From positions 35,337,708-35,401,707 of the forward strand of contig LR990039.1 of the NCBI GenBank assembly GCA_905147135.1: a DNA stretch of 64,000 nt, written 5' to 3'. The DNA comes from Blastobasis lacticolella (Eukaryota > Arthropoda > Insecta > Lepidoptera > Blastobasidae). A model generated the notes under the pieces. It did not search any database, was not told where the DNA came from, and saw only the letters and a program-made list of their open reading frames with translations. Below, one piece after another: positions 1 to 11,269 of the stretch (positions are counted from its first letter, which is position 1; the number at the start of each line of letters is the position of its first letter). The translations under genes and the position numbers were made by a program.

Positions 1-437
1 ACGCGTTCCATTCCTTGGCCGTATACCTTATAAAAGTTGTACTAAAGTGGTTCGTGCGGATAGCTGGAAGATCCACACCATAAGGATAAAGCACTTGTCC
101 GGATCGCGTCTCCCGATGGCGGAAAGGTACCGGCGGTATGATGTTTTGAGGACCGACAAACGCAGCTTAGCTTCAATCAACTGCGGATCACAAATTAACT
201 TCTTTGCACGTTTTTCCACCGAATCCAAAGCGGCCCGTTGGTACTTGAATGATCATCCCTCAGTTGACAGCAGTACCTACTCCATGTAAGATCTATCCGT
301 TAGGAAATTTGCACACGACGCGACATGCATCTGTCGGATACATGTATGAAGCGTCGCGTACAACTGTAGTCCGCACACGGCGCTATACGCAACACGCCTG
401 CGACGCGTCGGATGCACGTCGGATACACATCACGTGT
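1..437. other. No recognisable gene
   Basis: Short overlapping reading frames occur on both strands between 28 and 289, but none shows a domain I recognise, and neither splice signals nor a promoter frame them. The stretch around 300-430 is rich in CpG-containing words such as GTCGGATAC and CGACGCGTCGG, which look like degenerate repeat sequence. I see nothing to annotate as a gene. Confidence 0.5.
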
Positions 438-938
438 GAGAAAAAATAATTATATTTAGTCTGCGCACATCGCACGCTAACGCATCGTAATGACATCCAA
501 TTTGACACTGACGTGACACTCACTGCATACGTCTCTCCTAGGGATGTTCGAGTTTTTGTTTCATCATCACAGCCCGTAACAGTCCACTGCAGGACTTAGG
601 GCCTCTCCCACGAAAGGGGAGGTTATTGCCATAATCTCCACGGTTGGCAGGCGGGTTGGAGAACAAAGGAAAATGATGCTGCCCATTTTCCAGACTACGG
701 AGACTCCTGATCTTTTGCCTCGAAAACATTAGTCGCTCAATACGACACCCATGAGTGCAAGGGGTTGGTGCTATTCTACTCTGCCGGACACCACACGGCC
801 ACTAAAATACACGGAAAAAATAATTATATTTAGTCTGCGCACATCGCACGCTAACAACATCGTAACGACATCCAACTTGACACTGACATGACACTCACTG
901 CATACGTGTCTCCTCGGGATGTTCCAGTTTTTGTTTAA
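438..938 (+). repeat. Pair of ~125-bp direct repeats flanking a repeat copy
   Basis: About 125 bases at 438-563 recur at 815-938 with roughly eight differences; both copies start with AATAATTATATTTAGTCTG and end near AGTTTTTGTTT. The interval between them is filled by a family A repeat copy. A diverged partial third copy lies near 40,655-40,705. The arrangement could be a duplication made during insertion, or two tandem repeat units with an insertion between them. The family is not one I can name. Confidence 0.7.
566..800 (+). repeat. Interspersed repeat family A, copy 1
   Basis: This sequence runs from CATCACAGCCCGTAACAGTCC through a GGGCCTCTCCCACGAAAGG core to TGCCGGACACCACACGGCC. Related copies lie at 39,145-39,890 (interrupted), 59,030-59,270 and, inverted, 60,350-60,590. 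The core resembles the widespread lepidopteran repeat with the phrase for 'cagcccxx...gtccactgc', often found at LINE 3' ends. No coding content is visible. Class assignment is uncertain. Confidence 0.75.
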
Positions 939-1199
939 TTGAAGCTAAAACCTAACAAGCTGTCGGGAGCCGGTACATATGTGAGACCCTCATCGATTAA
1001 ATATTATGTAGTGTGAGTTATGGTACTTCTGATATTAAAGTTGCTCCCGAACGCTTTGCAATTTTAATTAAGTAAACCTAAATATACATATAAGTAATTA
1101 ACATTCATACATTGCATACAACACTCACGACTATCGAGTGCATGCATTTAGGCCGGTTGAGGGTACTCCTGACCTGGAGCTGAGCTGAGGGTACTCCTG

Positions 1200-1400
1200 A
1201 GCTGGTCATTTATTTGATCAGTATAATGTCCTTCATGGGCGCTCTCTACCGACCCTTCCATTCAAATTCATACATACAATTCATAGCAGTTCTAAGCAGT
1301 TTTTCGTCCATCCTCTTCACGTGTCAAAACCATCTCAGCATACCTCTTTCAATCCTAGTCATCACATCATCCTCACGAACTCCTATCACACTATTCCTCG
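1200..1400 (-). pseudogene. LINE ORF2 C-terminal relic (RTE-like)
   Basis: Read on the minus strand, about 60 codons give a peptide containing RIERGMLRWF followed one codon later by HVKRMDEKLL. This is the tail signature of common insect non-LTR retrotransposon reverse transcriptases (a GHVKRM-type motif after the RT thumb). A base change breaks the Gly before HVKRM, and a stop follows shortly after. It is a short 5'-truncated fragment with no function left. Confidence 0.6.
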
Positions 1401-1444
1401 TGCTATCACTTATGATGATGACCCCACACATACTCCATATATTA

Positions 1445-1854
1445 TACAGGGTGTGGCCTGTAACAGGAGCAATTTAAACGCAGACTCCTCAGAGTATCCG
1501 AAGTTACTTTGCTAATGCTCCAAAGTGCTTAAAATCAAAGAAATATTAATTTAAACTTACAATTCATAATCAATGAATTTCGTCATCGCGAAATTGTCGT
1601 TATCGGTCGTGATCGTATGTCTTCGTACCGGGCATTTCCTTCATACTGGGGCGACGTAAACGATCGTAATGTCAGTGTCAAGTATACCGACTGGACACGA
1701 CGGTATGCAGTACATTGCTAGCTCGATTAATTTTGTATGAAAAAATAATACATTAAGTTTTCATTTTATAAAATTAATACCACGTGGACTTAGTTATTGA
1801 TTAGTTAAAGACCACATTTTAATTTATTGCTCTTGTTTCAGGGCCCACCCCGTA
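1445..1854. mobile_element. MITE-like element with terminal inverted repeats
   Basis: The left end reads TACAGGGTGTGGCCTGTAAC. The reverse complement of the right end reads TACGGGGTGGGCCCTGAAAC. Both continue into AGGAGCAAT or AAGAGCAAT, giving about 34 bases of imperfect inverted repeat around a 410-bp AT-rich interior. There is no transposase. The CAGGGTG-type terminus is common to several DNA transposon superfamilies, so I leave the superfamily open. I could not fix a target-site duplication. Confidence 0.55.
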
Positions 1855-2435
1855 CATTAAAAATATTATTATGTTTTATTATATTCCTTTGAACATGGAA
1901 TCATTTACAGAATTTTCACATATCTATCATTACTATTCAGTTTCAGAGAAGTGACGCATCTCATCTCGCCACACCCGTCGCGGGTTGCACGGGGTTTGCT
2001 CGGGTGGGGAATGGACGGATACTGATTTCACCAGACAGTGGTCGGATGTATTTAGCGGAGCGGATCCCGATTCTGAGTGCCGGTCCGGATCAGTCGTCAG
2101 CAGAAAGTCTAAGCAATTGGCGGTATGGGAGAAGTAAATAACTAACAATTCGACAAGTGGGGATTTGTCGGTGTAGATTTTGGAATAAACAATTTTTTTA
2201 CTGGGCTGATGCAAAGATGTTGCAAAATTAACACTAGTGATTTACAGCGTTTTATCCAGGGCAGCTGATATGACGAAAACAAATATCTGATAATGATCAA
2301 TAAGAATTAACACAATACTTGCTTACATTCCTTGATTGCTTCTCGGTACTGTGAACCACAATCATTTCCTTAAATTTTTCAAATAGTCTTTCATACAAGC
2401 ATTGTTTGTGGGATCGATAGTTTGTTCAGTAAACC

Positions 2436-2637
2436 GCTAAATATACATACGGCACAATTTTTTCAATTGTGACACCACCACGTTCAATAAAGTTGCTTGA
2501 AAACGACGTCTCCTGTACTAATACAGCTGCCAACTGGTTCCAAGTTCACTGCAGTCCAGACAGCCTTTACAACGGCAGTTCAGTACCGTGCGCAGAAATA
2601 TTTGGATATGAAGATGATATCAAACATATCATTATTA
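2436..2637 (+). CDS. Weak candidate exon, cysteine-containing peptide
   Basis: An open frame runs from about 2436 to an ATG|GTGAGT donor at 2637/2638. It encodes roughly 67 residues with cysteines in CTNTAANWFQVHC and SSVPCAEIFGYEDD. The donor matches the insect consensus well. The acceptor is unclear: the obvious TTGTTCAG at 2422-2429 would place an in-frame TAA directly after it, so a later AG would be needed. No family is recognised. It could be an orphan exon, a relic, or chance. Confidence 0.22.
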
Positions 2638-2790
2638 TGGTGAGTCTTTTGCTAATGTCTACTGAAGGTGAGATCGTTTTCAATGAGTACTAATTGAGTA
2701 CAATGAGTACTAATTGTTCTCCTATAATTCGAATTAAAATTAATATCGTATTTGAAGCTCAAACAAAAAATGATTATGTCGTAGTAGAGT

Positions 2791-3169
2791 GTCAGTGGCG
2801 TAACGGCTAACGGGTCGGCTTCGTAAGCGCGGGGTACCAAGTTCCATCCCCACTAAATAATCTTCATCTTGGCATTAATGGCCCGAGGTCCGCCTTGACC
2901 ATGATCCAGGATTTGACAGATCTGGTAATTGCAGTAGAGTGACTGCCATCTCACCTCCGTGACCTTGCTACCAGGTGTACCTGACCAGATTTGATCATGG
3001 TTACACATTCAGGTTTCATCAGGATGTCACCGTAAGAGCGTCAGTTAGTATTCAACTAATGTACAGAACTCAGAAAAGAGTCATTGGTACATAGCGGCAG
3101 TGGGATTCGAACCCGGTACCTCTCGCTTACGAGTTGGATAACGTAAAACCACTCGGCCACAGACACTCT
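2791..3169. repeat. Two tRNA-derived SINE heads facing each other
   Basis: A plus-strand tRNA-like head lies at 2791-2865 (GTGGCGTAACGGCTAACGGG, then a degraded B box AGTTCCATCC). A minus-strand head lies at 3085-3169, with the reverse-complement B box GGGATTCGAACCCGGTACC. The two bodies converge on the CTGGTAATTGCAGTAGAGTGACTGCC region. The anticodon-loop position reads CTTCGTAAG or its equivalent, as in a threonine-type tRNA ancestor. The same arrangement occurs at 55.7-56.3 kb. Confidence 0.7.
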
Positions 3170-3267
3170 GTCATCCCCTTGGTGTATATAATATCGGTCT
3201 ATGTGCCATATTTGCTCCAAATACTTACAGCCATTATTGCATGATTAAGTATTAGTAGTAGAATGCA

Positions 3268-3400
3268 TGGTATTTATAGGCTTTGGCAGCGCCACCCTCC
3301 CTCGCGCCTGCGGTGGCTAAATGTTGTATTTATTTAATACTGCCAGGATGCGTTGTAGTGGCGACAGAGCGTAGTTCTGCATATATCGTATAGGTGGCGC
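3268..3400 (-). repeat. BEL/Pao LTR relic
   Basis: This stretch reads (plus strand) TTATAGGCTTTGGCAGCGCC followed by a GGCTAAATGTTGTATTTATT segment. A close match lies at 34,411-34,510. On the minus strand the TATAAATA immediately inside can serve as a TATA box. It lies directly downstream, in minus-strand terms, of the integrase/DUF5641 relic at 3431-4017, so it is best read as that element's 3' LTR. Confidence 0.5.
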
Positions 3401-3430
3401 CAACATCCTCCCCGCCTTGAGAGCTCTCAA

Positions 3431-4017
3431 TTAGATAGGGTCTCCAAGTGGCAACGGGCATATTTTTGGAAACGCCTTTTGGATGTCACCTGTGCTGGTA
3501 CGTATAGTGGCAACCCTAGCCACGCCATTTCGACCTGTGAACAGATATATAATTCGCCCTAGCCGCTTTAATAATGACAAATGAGTTTGGTGTAGGCTGG
3601 TCATAGTTCTGCTTCTATAACACACGTATCTTCTATAGCTCCGAAACATATTCCGTTGACTATCTTTATCAAAAATGTCTTATTTGCTCAACTCGTCAAA
3701 ATCGTGACAAATCGAATCGAATTGGTAGTGATGTCAACATCAGCTGGCGCTGCTAGGCTCCGTCAAATCATAAACTGCGCTGGCGTAAGGCGAGAGAAGT
3801 CATTTGGATCTGGAGACATTGGACGGGATTCAGGACACCATATTTGTGCTAAAACCGTGCTGAACTTCTCGTACGTTAAGTTAGCTTTCCCTACAACGCG
3901 CGAAATATGGTGTTTACAGGATTTTACCCCTGCTTCCCACAGAGCGCCGAAATGAGGTGAGTACGGAGGAATAAATTTAAATTTTATTTGATTAATTGAT
4001 GCGTAATCAGTAATCAA
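3431..4017 (-). pseudogene. BEL/Pao integrase C terminus and DUF5641 relic
   Basis: On the minus strand, 4017-3763 gives a peptide with PPYSPHFGALWEAGVKSCKH, the region around the catalytic glutamate of BEL/Pao integrases, followed by RPMSPDPNDFSRLTPAQF, the start of DUF5641. After a frame change, 3649-3431 gives LGRIIYLFTGRNGVARVATI and PKICPLP, the end of DUF5641. Frameshifts and the loss of everything upstream make this a 5'-truncated relic, distinct from the plus-strand element that begins 280 bases away. Confidence 0.8.
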
Positions 4018-4294
4018 TAACGCATTTTTATTTACTACATTTCTACCTTTAATTTTAATTTCAATTTATTATCAGATAGTATTTGTGAAGACTTTCCCCT
4101 TCGTGATATAAATCGTTTTAGCTTTAAAATATAACCTTCGGTGGTTAGCTCCGAATGCAAAGCTCTTGTGAAAAACTAAAGTAACATTTCTTAAGCTTGA
4201 CACCACTACCTTTAAAGCTAAGTGTGAATTTTATGTAAAGATTAAAATATACGGCCCCGAACGTGAAGGAAAAAGTTCAACGTGGCATTGGGAG

Positions 4295-4489
4295 TGTAGA
4301 CCATAGAAAATGCTTTGTGTAAAACTTAGTCGTAAGTACATTGCTACTGCTTTAAATATAGGAGGTACTTGGTGTAAAGCGGATTAGGTCGTTTTGAAAA
4401 TGAAGGTAAAATCATAATAAGTTAGTTGCTACTCTCGCGCTGTCCGCTCTGCACACGGCCCTCATTGAAATTACCAAATCCGGCGTTTT
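4295..4489 (+). repeat. 5' LTR of BEL/Pao element 2
   Basis: Starts TGTAGACCATAG and matches the 3' LTR up to CCGGCGTTTT. Beyond that the two copies diverge, so the true inner end of the 5' LTR is lost or altered. AAATATAGGAGG inside may act as a TATA-like element. Confidence 0.85.
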
Positions 4490-4748
4490 GTGTGTGTGGT
4501 CTTTGAGTCAAATAGTCATGTTTAGCACACCGCCCGCTAGGATAATTACGCGTCGGATGCAAAACGAACAATCTAATCGTGAACAGATAGAAAGTGCGTC
4601 CGTACAACTACCGCCGCGCCGCGTGCCGGTGCCATAGGTCATTCTGCCGCGCGACACGTGTAGTGAAATAATAAAATCGGAACCTATAATTAATCCTATC
4701 GCTGACTTGTGCGCTCCATAGACTTCTAAGGTCAAGTGTAACCAAACC

Positions 4749-6249
4749 GTGCTATCTAGTAAGTCTTCGTCGTCATCCGATCTGAAACGAAAACAGCTAC
4801 AATTAAAAGCTGCTGAAGAAAAGGCAAAAATCCAAATGGAATTACCAGATCAACGATTGGAAGCTGATCTGGCCATGATCGACGCCGAAGAAGAGGCCAA
4901 TACGGAGAAATGCAGTCAGCGCAGGGACATGTCAAATCGCTACACGCAAGAAAACGTGAACGAATGGCTAGAACAGAGTCAAGTAGAAATGATCAGGGTG
5001 CCTACCTCGCTGCAGGCGTCATCAGCTGCACCAGCTGCAGCAAGCGCTTTGCCCCAATCTGCCCCTATTGCTGGAAATGAGATCCAGCAGCTGGCTTACA
5101 CGCTGAAGGAAATTATGATGAACTCGCCAAGACATGAAGAGACCTTTCTTCAGTGGCCACTGTATTGAGTGGCTACATTTCAAGAATGCCTACGATGAGT
5201 CATCCCGTGTGTGTCAGTTCAATGATAGCGAGAACTTATGGAGATTACGGAAGTCCCTGAAGGGTGAGGCTAAGGAATCAGTAAGTGATCTTCTTATTGG
5301 AAATACTTCGCCTTTTACAATTATGGATATGCTGGAGCTAAGGTTTAGCCGTCCAGATATAACAGCACAGCTGAAAAAGTTACCACCGTTACCTACAAGT
5401 TACCATCAAGACTTGGTTAAATTTGCAGTCAAAATAAACAATTGCGTCGCTACAATACGGGCACTGAAGCAGGATGATTATCTTCGCAGTCCGGAGCTGA
5501 CGACTGCAGTTACCATGAAGTTACCATGTACACTAATTTCAAAGTGGACTGATTACGCTGTTACAAGATTAACCGACGGAATAACTAGGCTAGAACTGTT
5601 AGCCACATTTCTAAAACATGAGGCAAATATGTTGTCGAAAATAGGTATGACTCAGCCAAAGGAGTGTCATAATCAAGTCGGAAAGAAGCAAAACGACAAC
5701 AATAACAAACATCAAAAACGTCCTATTTTCACCACAAGCGCGTCCGATACTGATAACAAATGTCAGTTTTGTAAGAAGTACAGTCATCCCCTAACGGAAT
5801 GCCGAGTATTTAAACGTGCTATGAGGCACGATAAATGGCGATTCGTAAAATCACAAGGATTGTGTTATTGTTGCCTAAACGCTCGTCAGGATAGAAAGAC
5901 GTGCACTGCGCCTGCGTGCGACGTCGACGGATGCGGTCTCGCACACCACCGCATGCTGCATTGGAGCAACCCTAATCAGTCAGCTGATTTCGTGCAAGAC
6001 AATGTGTCAAGTTCGCCGGTACAGTCAGGCGCTGTGGATGGACAAGACTCGGCTCATAACAGCGTGATGTCTACGACGGCGAGTGACGTCATGGATTCGG
6101 CGGCGGAGCATGTCGTGCTAGAAGTCGTACAGGTGAAGTTGTGTAGACCTAAAGGAACCGTGAGTACCTACGCGCTTCTCGACGACGCCATCTCGGTGTC
6201 GAGGATAGACTCTGCTCGGGCTCGAGTGTACACAGTCGAGTGCTATTAA
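4749..6249 (+). pseudogene. BEL/Pao gag-like gene of element 2, frameshifted
   Basis: The first part (4749-5168) encodes a charged, coiled-coil-like N terminus rich in Lys, Glu and Gln. The frame shifts in the overlap at 5134-5168. The second part (5134-6249, about 370 residues) carries a DUF1759-type capsid region (FSGHCIEWLHFKNAYDES, then RLRKSLKGEA) and a cysteine-histidine zinc-knuckle array (CQFCKKYSHPLTEC, CYCCLNARQDRKTC, CDVDGCGLAHH). These regions bind RNA and assemble particles in BEL/Pao elements. The frame ends before the protease. No ATG fits the start of the first part, so the initiation site is unclear. Confidence 0.8.
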
Positions 6250-8350
6250 GTTCGTTGATGCTTTCGGACTGCAAGTTCATCAACCGGACGCCGCTCAAGT
6301 GTCTGTGAATGTAACTGCCTACAATAATTCTAGATATAACATTAAGTTAAGAAAAATATCGAAGTTATGTTTACCCTTGCAAAACTTATCTGTTATCAAT
6401 GACATACACTGTAAACATTTGTTACCTATTAAGAATGTTGTGTGCAGGGATCGCGTAGTGCCACGCGTGTTACTCGGCCAGGACATCTATTATTTGTTAG
6501 CCCGATTAAAATAATTCACGGCAATAAACAGCCGTACGGTACTTTGTGTCGTTTAGGGTGGTCCATACATGGCTACTGTGGTCGCGCTCACACACCTGTA
6601 AGTCACAATGTCTTCCATCTCTCTCATTCGGAAGAGAAAGATATTATTGAATTAAATTACTATTAGTGAATTAAATGAAATGATAAAAACATATCTTTCT
6701 CTGGATGCCATAGGAATATCGACTTTACAGCGTGAGAATACGGCTCATATGAGAGCACTCAAAATCCCAGATCAAACCGCACGTCACGTGGGTACTCAAT
6801 GGGAGGTCGGCTTGCCGTTCAAACAAGATGCATTTGTTATGCTCGATTCCTATGCGTACGCGCATTCCCGGTTACAATAATTGTTGCGTAAGTTTAATCG
6901 AGATCCGAACTACGCCGAGAACTATAGGAAGGAGGTAACTAAGTTGTTTACAGAAGGATACGCTCGCCAATAGCGAGTTATCGTGTGATCGTGCGTGGTT
7001 CCTGTGCCATTTTGGAGTTCTCAACCCAAGCAAACCCGGTAAACTGCGCCTAGTGTTCGACGGAGCCGGCTCAGTGCAAGGTATGTCTCTGAATTATTAT
7101 TTATTGACAGGTTAAATAACTCGTTATATGGTATTATGTTGCAATTTCGTGAGAAAAAGGTAGTAATTATCGGCGATATTAAGGATATGTTTCTTAGGAT
7201 AAAAATTCGTCCTGAAGATCAAAATGTACAGTGATTTTTATGGCAGGAATCTATAGATTTGCAATTAAAAGTATGTGTCATGCAGAACTTAATTTTTGGT
7301 GCAATTTGCTCCCCATTTATTGCCCAATATAAAATAGTCCGTTTACGTAATTATCAAAGACCATTACATGGACGATTGTTTACATTCTTGTGTGAGTGAA
7401 ATTGGGATTAAATTGGTCAAAGAGATAACTCTCATCCATAAAGAGGGTGGGTTTGAAATCCGACGGTGGGCGAGTAATAGTAAACAAGTTCTCGATACTA
7501 TACCTACCGCCGCGCTCGCCGATCCGGCGATTCAGTTCAAACTCGGGGATACGAATACTACCGAACAGACCCTCGGGTTGATGTGGTATCCCGCTGACGA
7601 TGCCGATATTTTATCAGGTAAAGAGTCCCCCACTAAAGCGAAAATGTTGAGCATAATAATGTCTGTATACGACATTCATGGATTTCTCTCGCCGTTTTTA
7701 ATAAAAGCTAGAATCTTATTACAAAATGAGCATCGCAGCGGCTTCGATTGGAACTGCCCCATTCAAGAAAATGAATTTATTTTGTGGGTCAAACGGCTCG
7801 ACGAGCTCAAGTTACTAGAATCACTGTGCATACCTCGATGGTACAGTTATGCGGGTGACTGGGCGCCTTGTTACAAGGACAATGTACAATCTAATTCACA
7901 ATTTAATATTATTAATACACAAATGTATGTATTTTCTGACGCATCCACGAAGGCATTCGCTGCGGTGATATACTGGCGATTTACTCGATCTGATGGTTCG
8001 GTACTTGTGAGTTTCGTCACTAGTAAACGTAGGGTAACTCCACTACGGCCTACCTCTATTACACGCTTGGAACTATAAGGAGCATTAGTCGCGGCTCGCC
8101 TAGCTAAGACGGTTCTAGGGGAGCAGCCGAACTTTAAGTCGTGCAGTAGGTATTTCTGGACTGATTCAAGTACTGTGTTACAATGGATCCGTAGCGACCC
8201 TCGGAGCTACAAACCCTATGTCGCTCACCGTCTCGGTGAAAATGACGAACTAACAAGCCTAACTGAATGGAGATATGTACCTACTAGTCGAAACATAGCC
8301 GATGTAGCAACCAGAGGTGATTGTCCACCATTAAAGTATAGTGACGCGTA
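6250..8350 (+). pseudogene. BEL/Pao protease remnant, reverse transcriptase and RNase H, broken
   Basis: A DUF1758 protease remnant (about 6299-6514) is followed by a pol linker at 6680-6880 (RHVGTQWEVGLPFKQ) and a broken RT. The RT active-site tetrapeptide YMDD is intact at 7365-7376 (the long frame at 7368-8078 begins at its Met). The connection region follows (LGLMWYPADD; IMSVYDIHGFLSPF is a variant of the usual FDPLG motif), then RNase H with VFSDAST and, after a stop near 8078, FWTDSSTVLQW and NIADVATRG. Stops at 8078 and near 8350 and several frameshifts abolish function. Confidence 0.8.
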
Positions 8351-9825
8351 GTTTCAGGGTCCAATGTTTTTGCAACTGCCGGAGGACGATTGGCCCAAGG
8401 ACATTAAGAGGCCTAAGATCGCTCAGGAGGCTGCATGCGAAGAACGAAGTGTCCTCGTGACGTCACTAGCCCCGGCCGAGCTTCCCGTTCCCGGCGAGGA
8501 ACGGTTTTCGTACTGGATACGGCTCGTGCGTGCTAGAATCTTATACTTCGTAAGGAAGTGACAACGAAACAAGGTACAATTTGATAATATTAATGACAAA
8601 AGCAGAGGAGATATTGATAAAGAAAATACAACTAGATTCATATAAAACAGAATTATAGTGTTTGACTAATTCTATTGATCTGCCGTCCAATAGTCGATTG
8701 GTGCTGTATACTCCGTATATCGATGAATTCGGTATTTTACGAGGGCAATACCTTAAGACCCGCAATACTAGCACATGCACTCGATTGCTTGTGGACTACT
8801 ATAATAGGCTAGCCATGCATGGCGCGAATGAATTCGTAGTTAACGAACTACGGCAGCGATTCTGGGTGGCGAGTCTGCGGCCTGCCGTGCACGCCGGCCG
8901 TGGCGGCGCGGTGCCTGTTCTACCGCTACCGTCGCGCGTCGCCGTTCACGCTCGCGGCGGATGGCAGCTTACCTTCGTCGCGACTGCAACATAACCGTCG
9001 GCCCTTTAGTTATAGTGGTGTCGACTATTTCGGTCTTATGGAGATAACAATCGGAAGAAGAAGACAGAAAATGAACGGCGTTTTATTTACGTGTTTGACG
9101 CTCCGCGCTATACATATAGAAGTAGTTGAAAGTTTAACTACGGACTCAACTATAATGGCCTTAAGACGGATGGCCGCTCGCCGAGGTATGCCGGCTGATC
9201 TGTACTCAGATAATGGTACAAACCTCAGAGGAGCGACGCGGAGCTGAAGCGAAGTCTCGACGAACTCAACATGAACACGCTGCGTTCTGATGGACCTGTG
9301 AGAGGCGTCGAGTGGCGATTCATACCTTCTGAAGCTCCCGAGATGGGTGGCGCGTGGGAGCGCATGATCCGCACGGTCAAGACCGCACTAAAGGTAGTGC
9401 TGAAGAAGCGCGCTCCGCACCCCGAGACCCTCACTACGTTACTCGCCGAAGTGGAAGGATTGGTCAACAGTCGGTCAATCACACATGTGTCTACCGACCC
9501 GAAATTCCCTGAAGCCTTAACCCCTAATCACTTTTTGATTGGCAGTTCGTGTACCAGCTCCCCTTAGTGGTGGAGAATCGCTCAAAGGCTTATGTTTTAG
9601 GGAAGATGGTTGAAGGAGTATCTGCCTACCTTATTGCCGCGTCAAAAGTGGACTAGAGAAGAGAGACCTCTACGTGTGGGCGACTATGTCGTATTAGTCG
9701 ACCCTAAGTTCGCGCGCGGCAGCTGGCGGCACGGAGTTGTGAGCGCGGCCCACGCCGGCCCCGATGTGACGTGGACGCGCCGTGGACGTGCCGCCCTCGC
9801 GCTGACGTATTGCAGCGACCGCTAA
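8351..9825 (+). pseudogene. BEL/Pao integrase and DUF5641, broken
   Basis: The zinc-binding N terminus is partly visible (MHGANEFVVNELRQRFWVAS at about 8815). Core catalytic positions are VDYFG (first Asp, about 9020), YSDNGTN (second Asp, about 9205) and GGAWERMIRTVK (Glu, about 9345). A stop at 9245-9247 breaks the gene before the third catalytic position. DUF5641 follows at 9610-9825 (LRVGDYVVLVDPKFARGSW). A GC-rich stretch at 8880-8990 in the middle has lost the expected C-x-x-C motif through frameshifting. The gene cannot make an active enzyme. Confidence 0.8.
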
Positions 9826-9889
9826 CACGCGTGGCACTGCTAGATTCTGGGGCTATTAGTGCTGACTAGTCAGCACTAGGGGGCGGTAT

Positions 9890-10102
9890 TGTAGACCATA
9901 GGAAATGCTTTTTGTAAAACTTAGTCGTAAGTACATTGCTACTGCATTAAATATAGGAGGTACTTGGTGTAAAGCGGATTAGGTCGTTTTGAAAATGAAG
10001 ATAAAATCATAATAAGTTAGTTGCTACTCTCGCCTGTCCGCTCTGCACACGGTCCTCATTGAAATTAGCAAATCCGGCGTTTTTATTCTCCTATCCGTAA
10101 CA
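9890..10102 (+). repeat. 3' LTR of BEL/Pao element 2
   Basis: 213 bases running from TGTAGACCATAGG to CTATCCGTAACA, so it keeps TG...CA ends. It aligns with the 5' LTR over 195 bases with about six substitutions and one indel. Confidence 0.85.
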
Positions 10103-10645
10103 GGGGGCGATCATATTAATAAGAAAACAAGAAGTTACAAAGATAAGAATCCAGACACACCCCAATACCCATGTTATAATGCAAAAAACATCATTACTTT
10201 TACCAATTAGATAAGAAATGAGAAATCATTTCCCGAATTTCTATTCGAATCAATACATTTGTAGAATGTAGTTACAACGTAGTCTGAATTTCCAGGATTA
10301 ACTTATTTTCCAGGTAAGAATGATAAGCAATCAGAGCCTGAAGGGCCAAATCCAAAGATACCCATAAAAACTAAGTGTTTATACGTATAAATAAAAGTGT
10401 CAACGCGCTGAACAGTTGTTTGAACCAGAAGTCCTAAAAACCCTACATCGACTTAATTGACGACTTAATTGAATGACAACTTTTATTAGAATTAGGATCA
10501 GAATCTTAATAATTACATAACATACTGTTTATTATTTTTTTGTTCAATATTGTATATACCCCCTTATAACTTGCTACTAATATAATTAAACTTTTAAAAT
10601 ATTTATTGTTAATTACAGCTCATTAATTAATTGATCATAAACTTA
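10103..10645. other. AT-rich stretch with no gene
   Basis: About 540 bases of AT-rich sequence with no open frame of note, no splice-bounded exon and no repeat I can match inside the window. I see nothing to annotate. Confidence 0.5.
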
Positions 10646-11153
10646 GGCGCCATCTCCACGAGCGAGAGAATCGCGGCGATATTATCGTCGTGCCACGTAT
10701 TTCAATGATTTCAATTGTACGCGTCTCCACACGGCGATGTTATCGCGGCGATGCGACGAGTGGCAATGTGCGCGCGTAACGTCGTCGTATCGCCGCGGTA
10801 ACGTCGCGACTGGTGGCGCGCCCGCCGCGCGCTCGCCGCATAACGTGGCGCTCTCGCAACGAGCGCGCGGCGGGCGCGCGCTTGGCAACACTGGCGCTGT
10901 CAAACGTAGCGTCATTTCAGCGTTGCGTTCCATAATAAAAAAATATTTTATTGACTGAGACACTACTTATTTCGCTCTCGTCTGGCCTAACTGAACTCTT
11001 TCAACAAAACTGCACAACGCCTCGTCGCGGAAACACGGCGATTCCGTTACCAGTCGCGACGATACGCTGGCGGAATAATCGCTCGTACGTGGAGATTACC
11101 CGACGATAGAAGCGCGGATACGTCGCGATTCTCTCGCTCGTGGAGATGGCCCC
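10646..11153. mobile_element. PIF/Harbinger-like MITE, GC-rich
   Basis: The left end reads GGCGCCATCTCCACGAGCGA. The reverse complement of the right end reads GGGGCCATCTCCACGAGCGA. Both continue GAGAATCGCG. TTA flanks both ends (10643-10645 and 11154-11156), the 3-bp target duplication typical of PIF/Harbinger. The 508-bp interior has many CGCG words and no transposase; the open frames at 10,682-10,963 on both strands follow from its composition. It is non-autonomous. Confidence 0.8.
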
Positions 11154-11269
11154 TTAGATATCGATTACTTCCTGATAATATTAATCTTTGGATCTATACT
11201 ATGATAAAAACATCAAGCACCAATTTATTTCCCAGGACGTTGTTAACGAGATCTCAATAGAATACGTCG

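Larger units (their letters stand above)
4295..10102 (+). mobile_element. Decayed BEL/Pao LTR retrotransposon (element 2)
   Basis: Matching LTRs at 4295-4489 and 9890-10102 enclose, in order, gag, protease remnant, reverse transcriptase, RNase H, integrase and DUF5641 on the plus strand, which is the BEL/Pao order. The LTRs differ at about seven of 195 aligned positions. Every coding domain is broken by frameshifts or stops, so this is an old, immobile copy. Bases next to the ends are GGGAG on the left and GGGGG on the right, a possible 5-bp target duplication with one mismatch. A purine-rich tract (AGGGGGCGGTAT) lies just before the 3' LTR, as expected for second-strand priming. Confidence 0.88.

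Noticed and set aside
28..289. Pair of overlapping frames at the window start
   Set aside because: No domain, no splice sites and no promoter; both strands are open, as expected by chance.
1214..1515. Hydrophobic plus-strand frames
   Set aside because: The minus strand carries a recognisable LINE tail, and the right part runs into a MITE.
10682..10963. Overlapping frames on both strands with Arg/Ala-rich peptides
   Set aside because: They lie inside a GC-rich MITE with TTA duplications and have no start context or domain.
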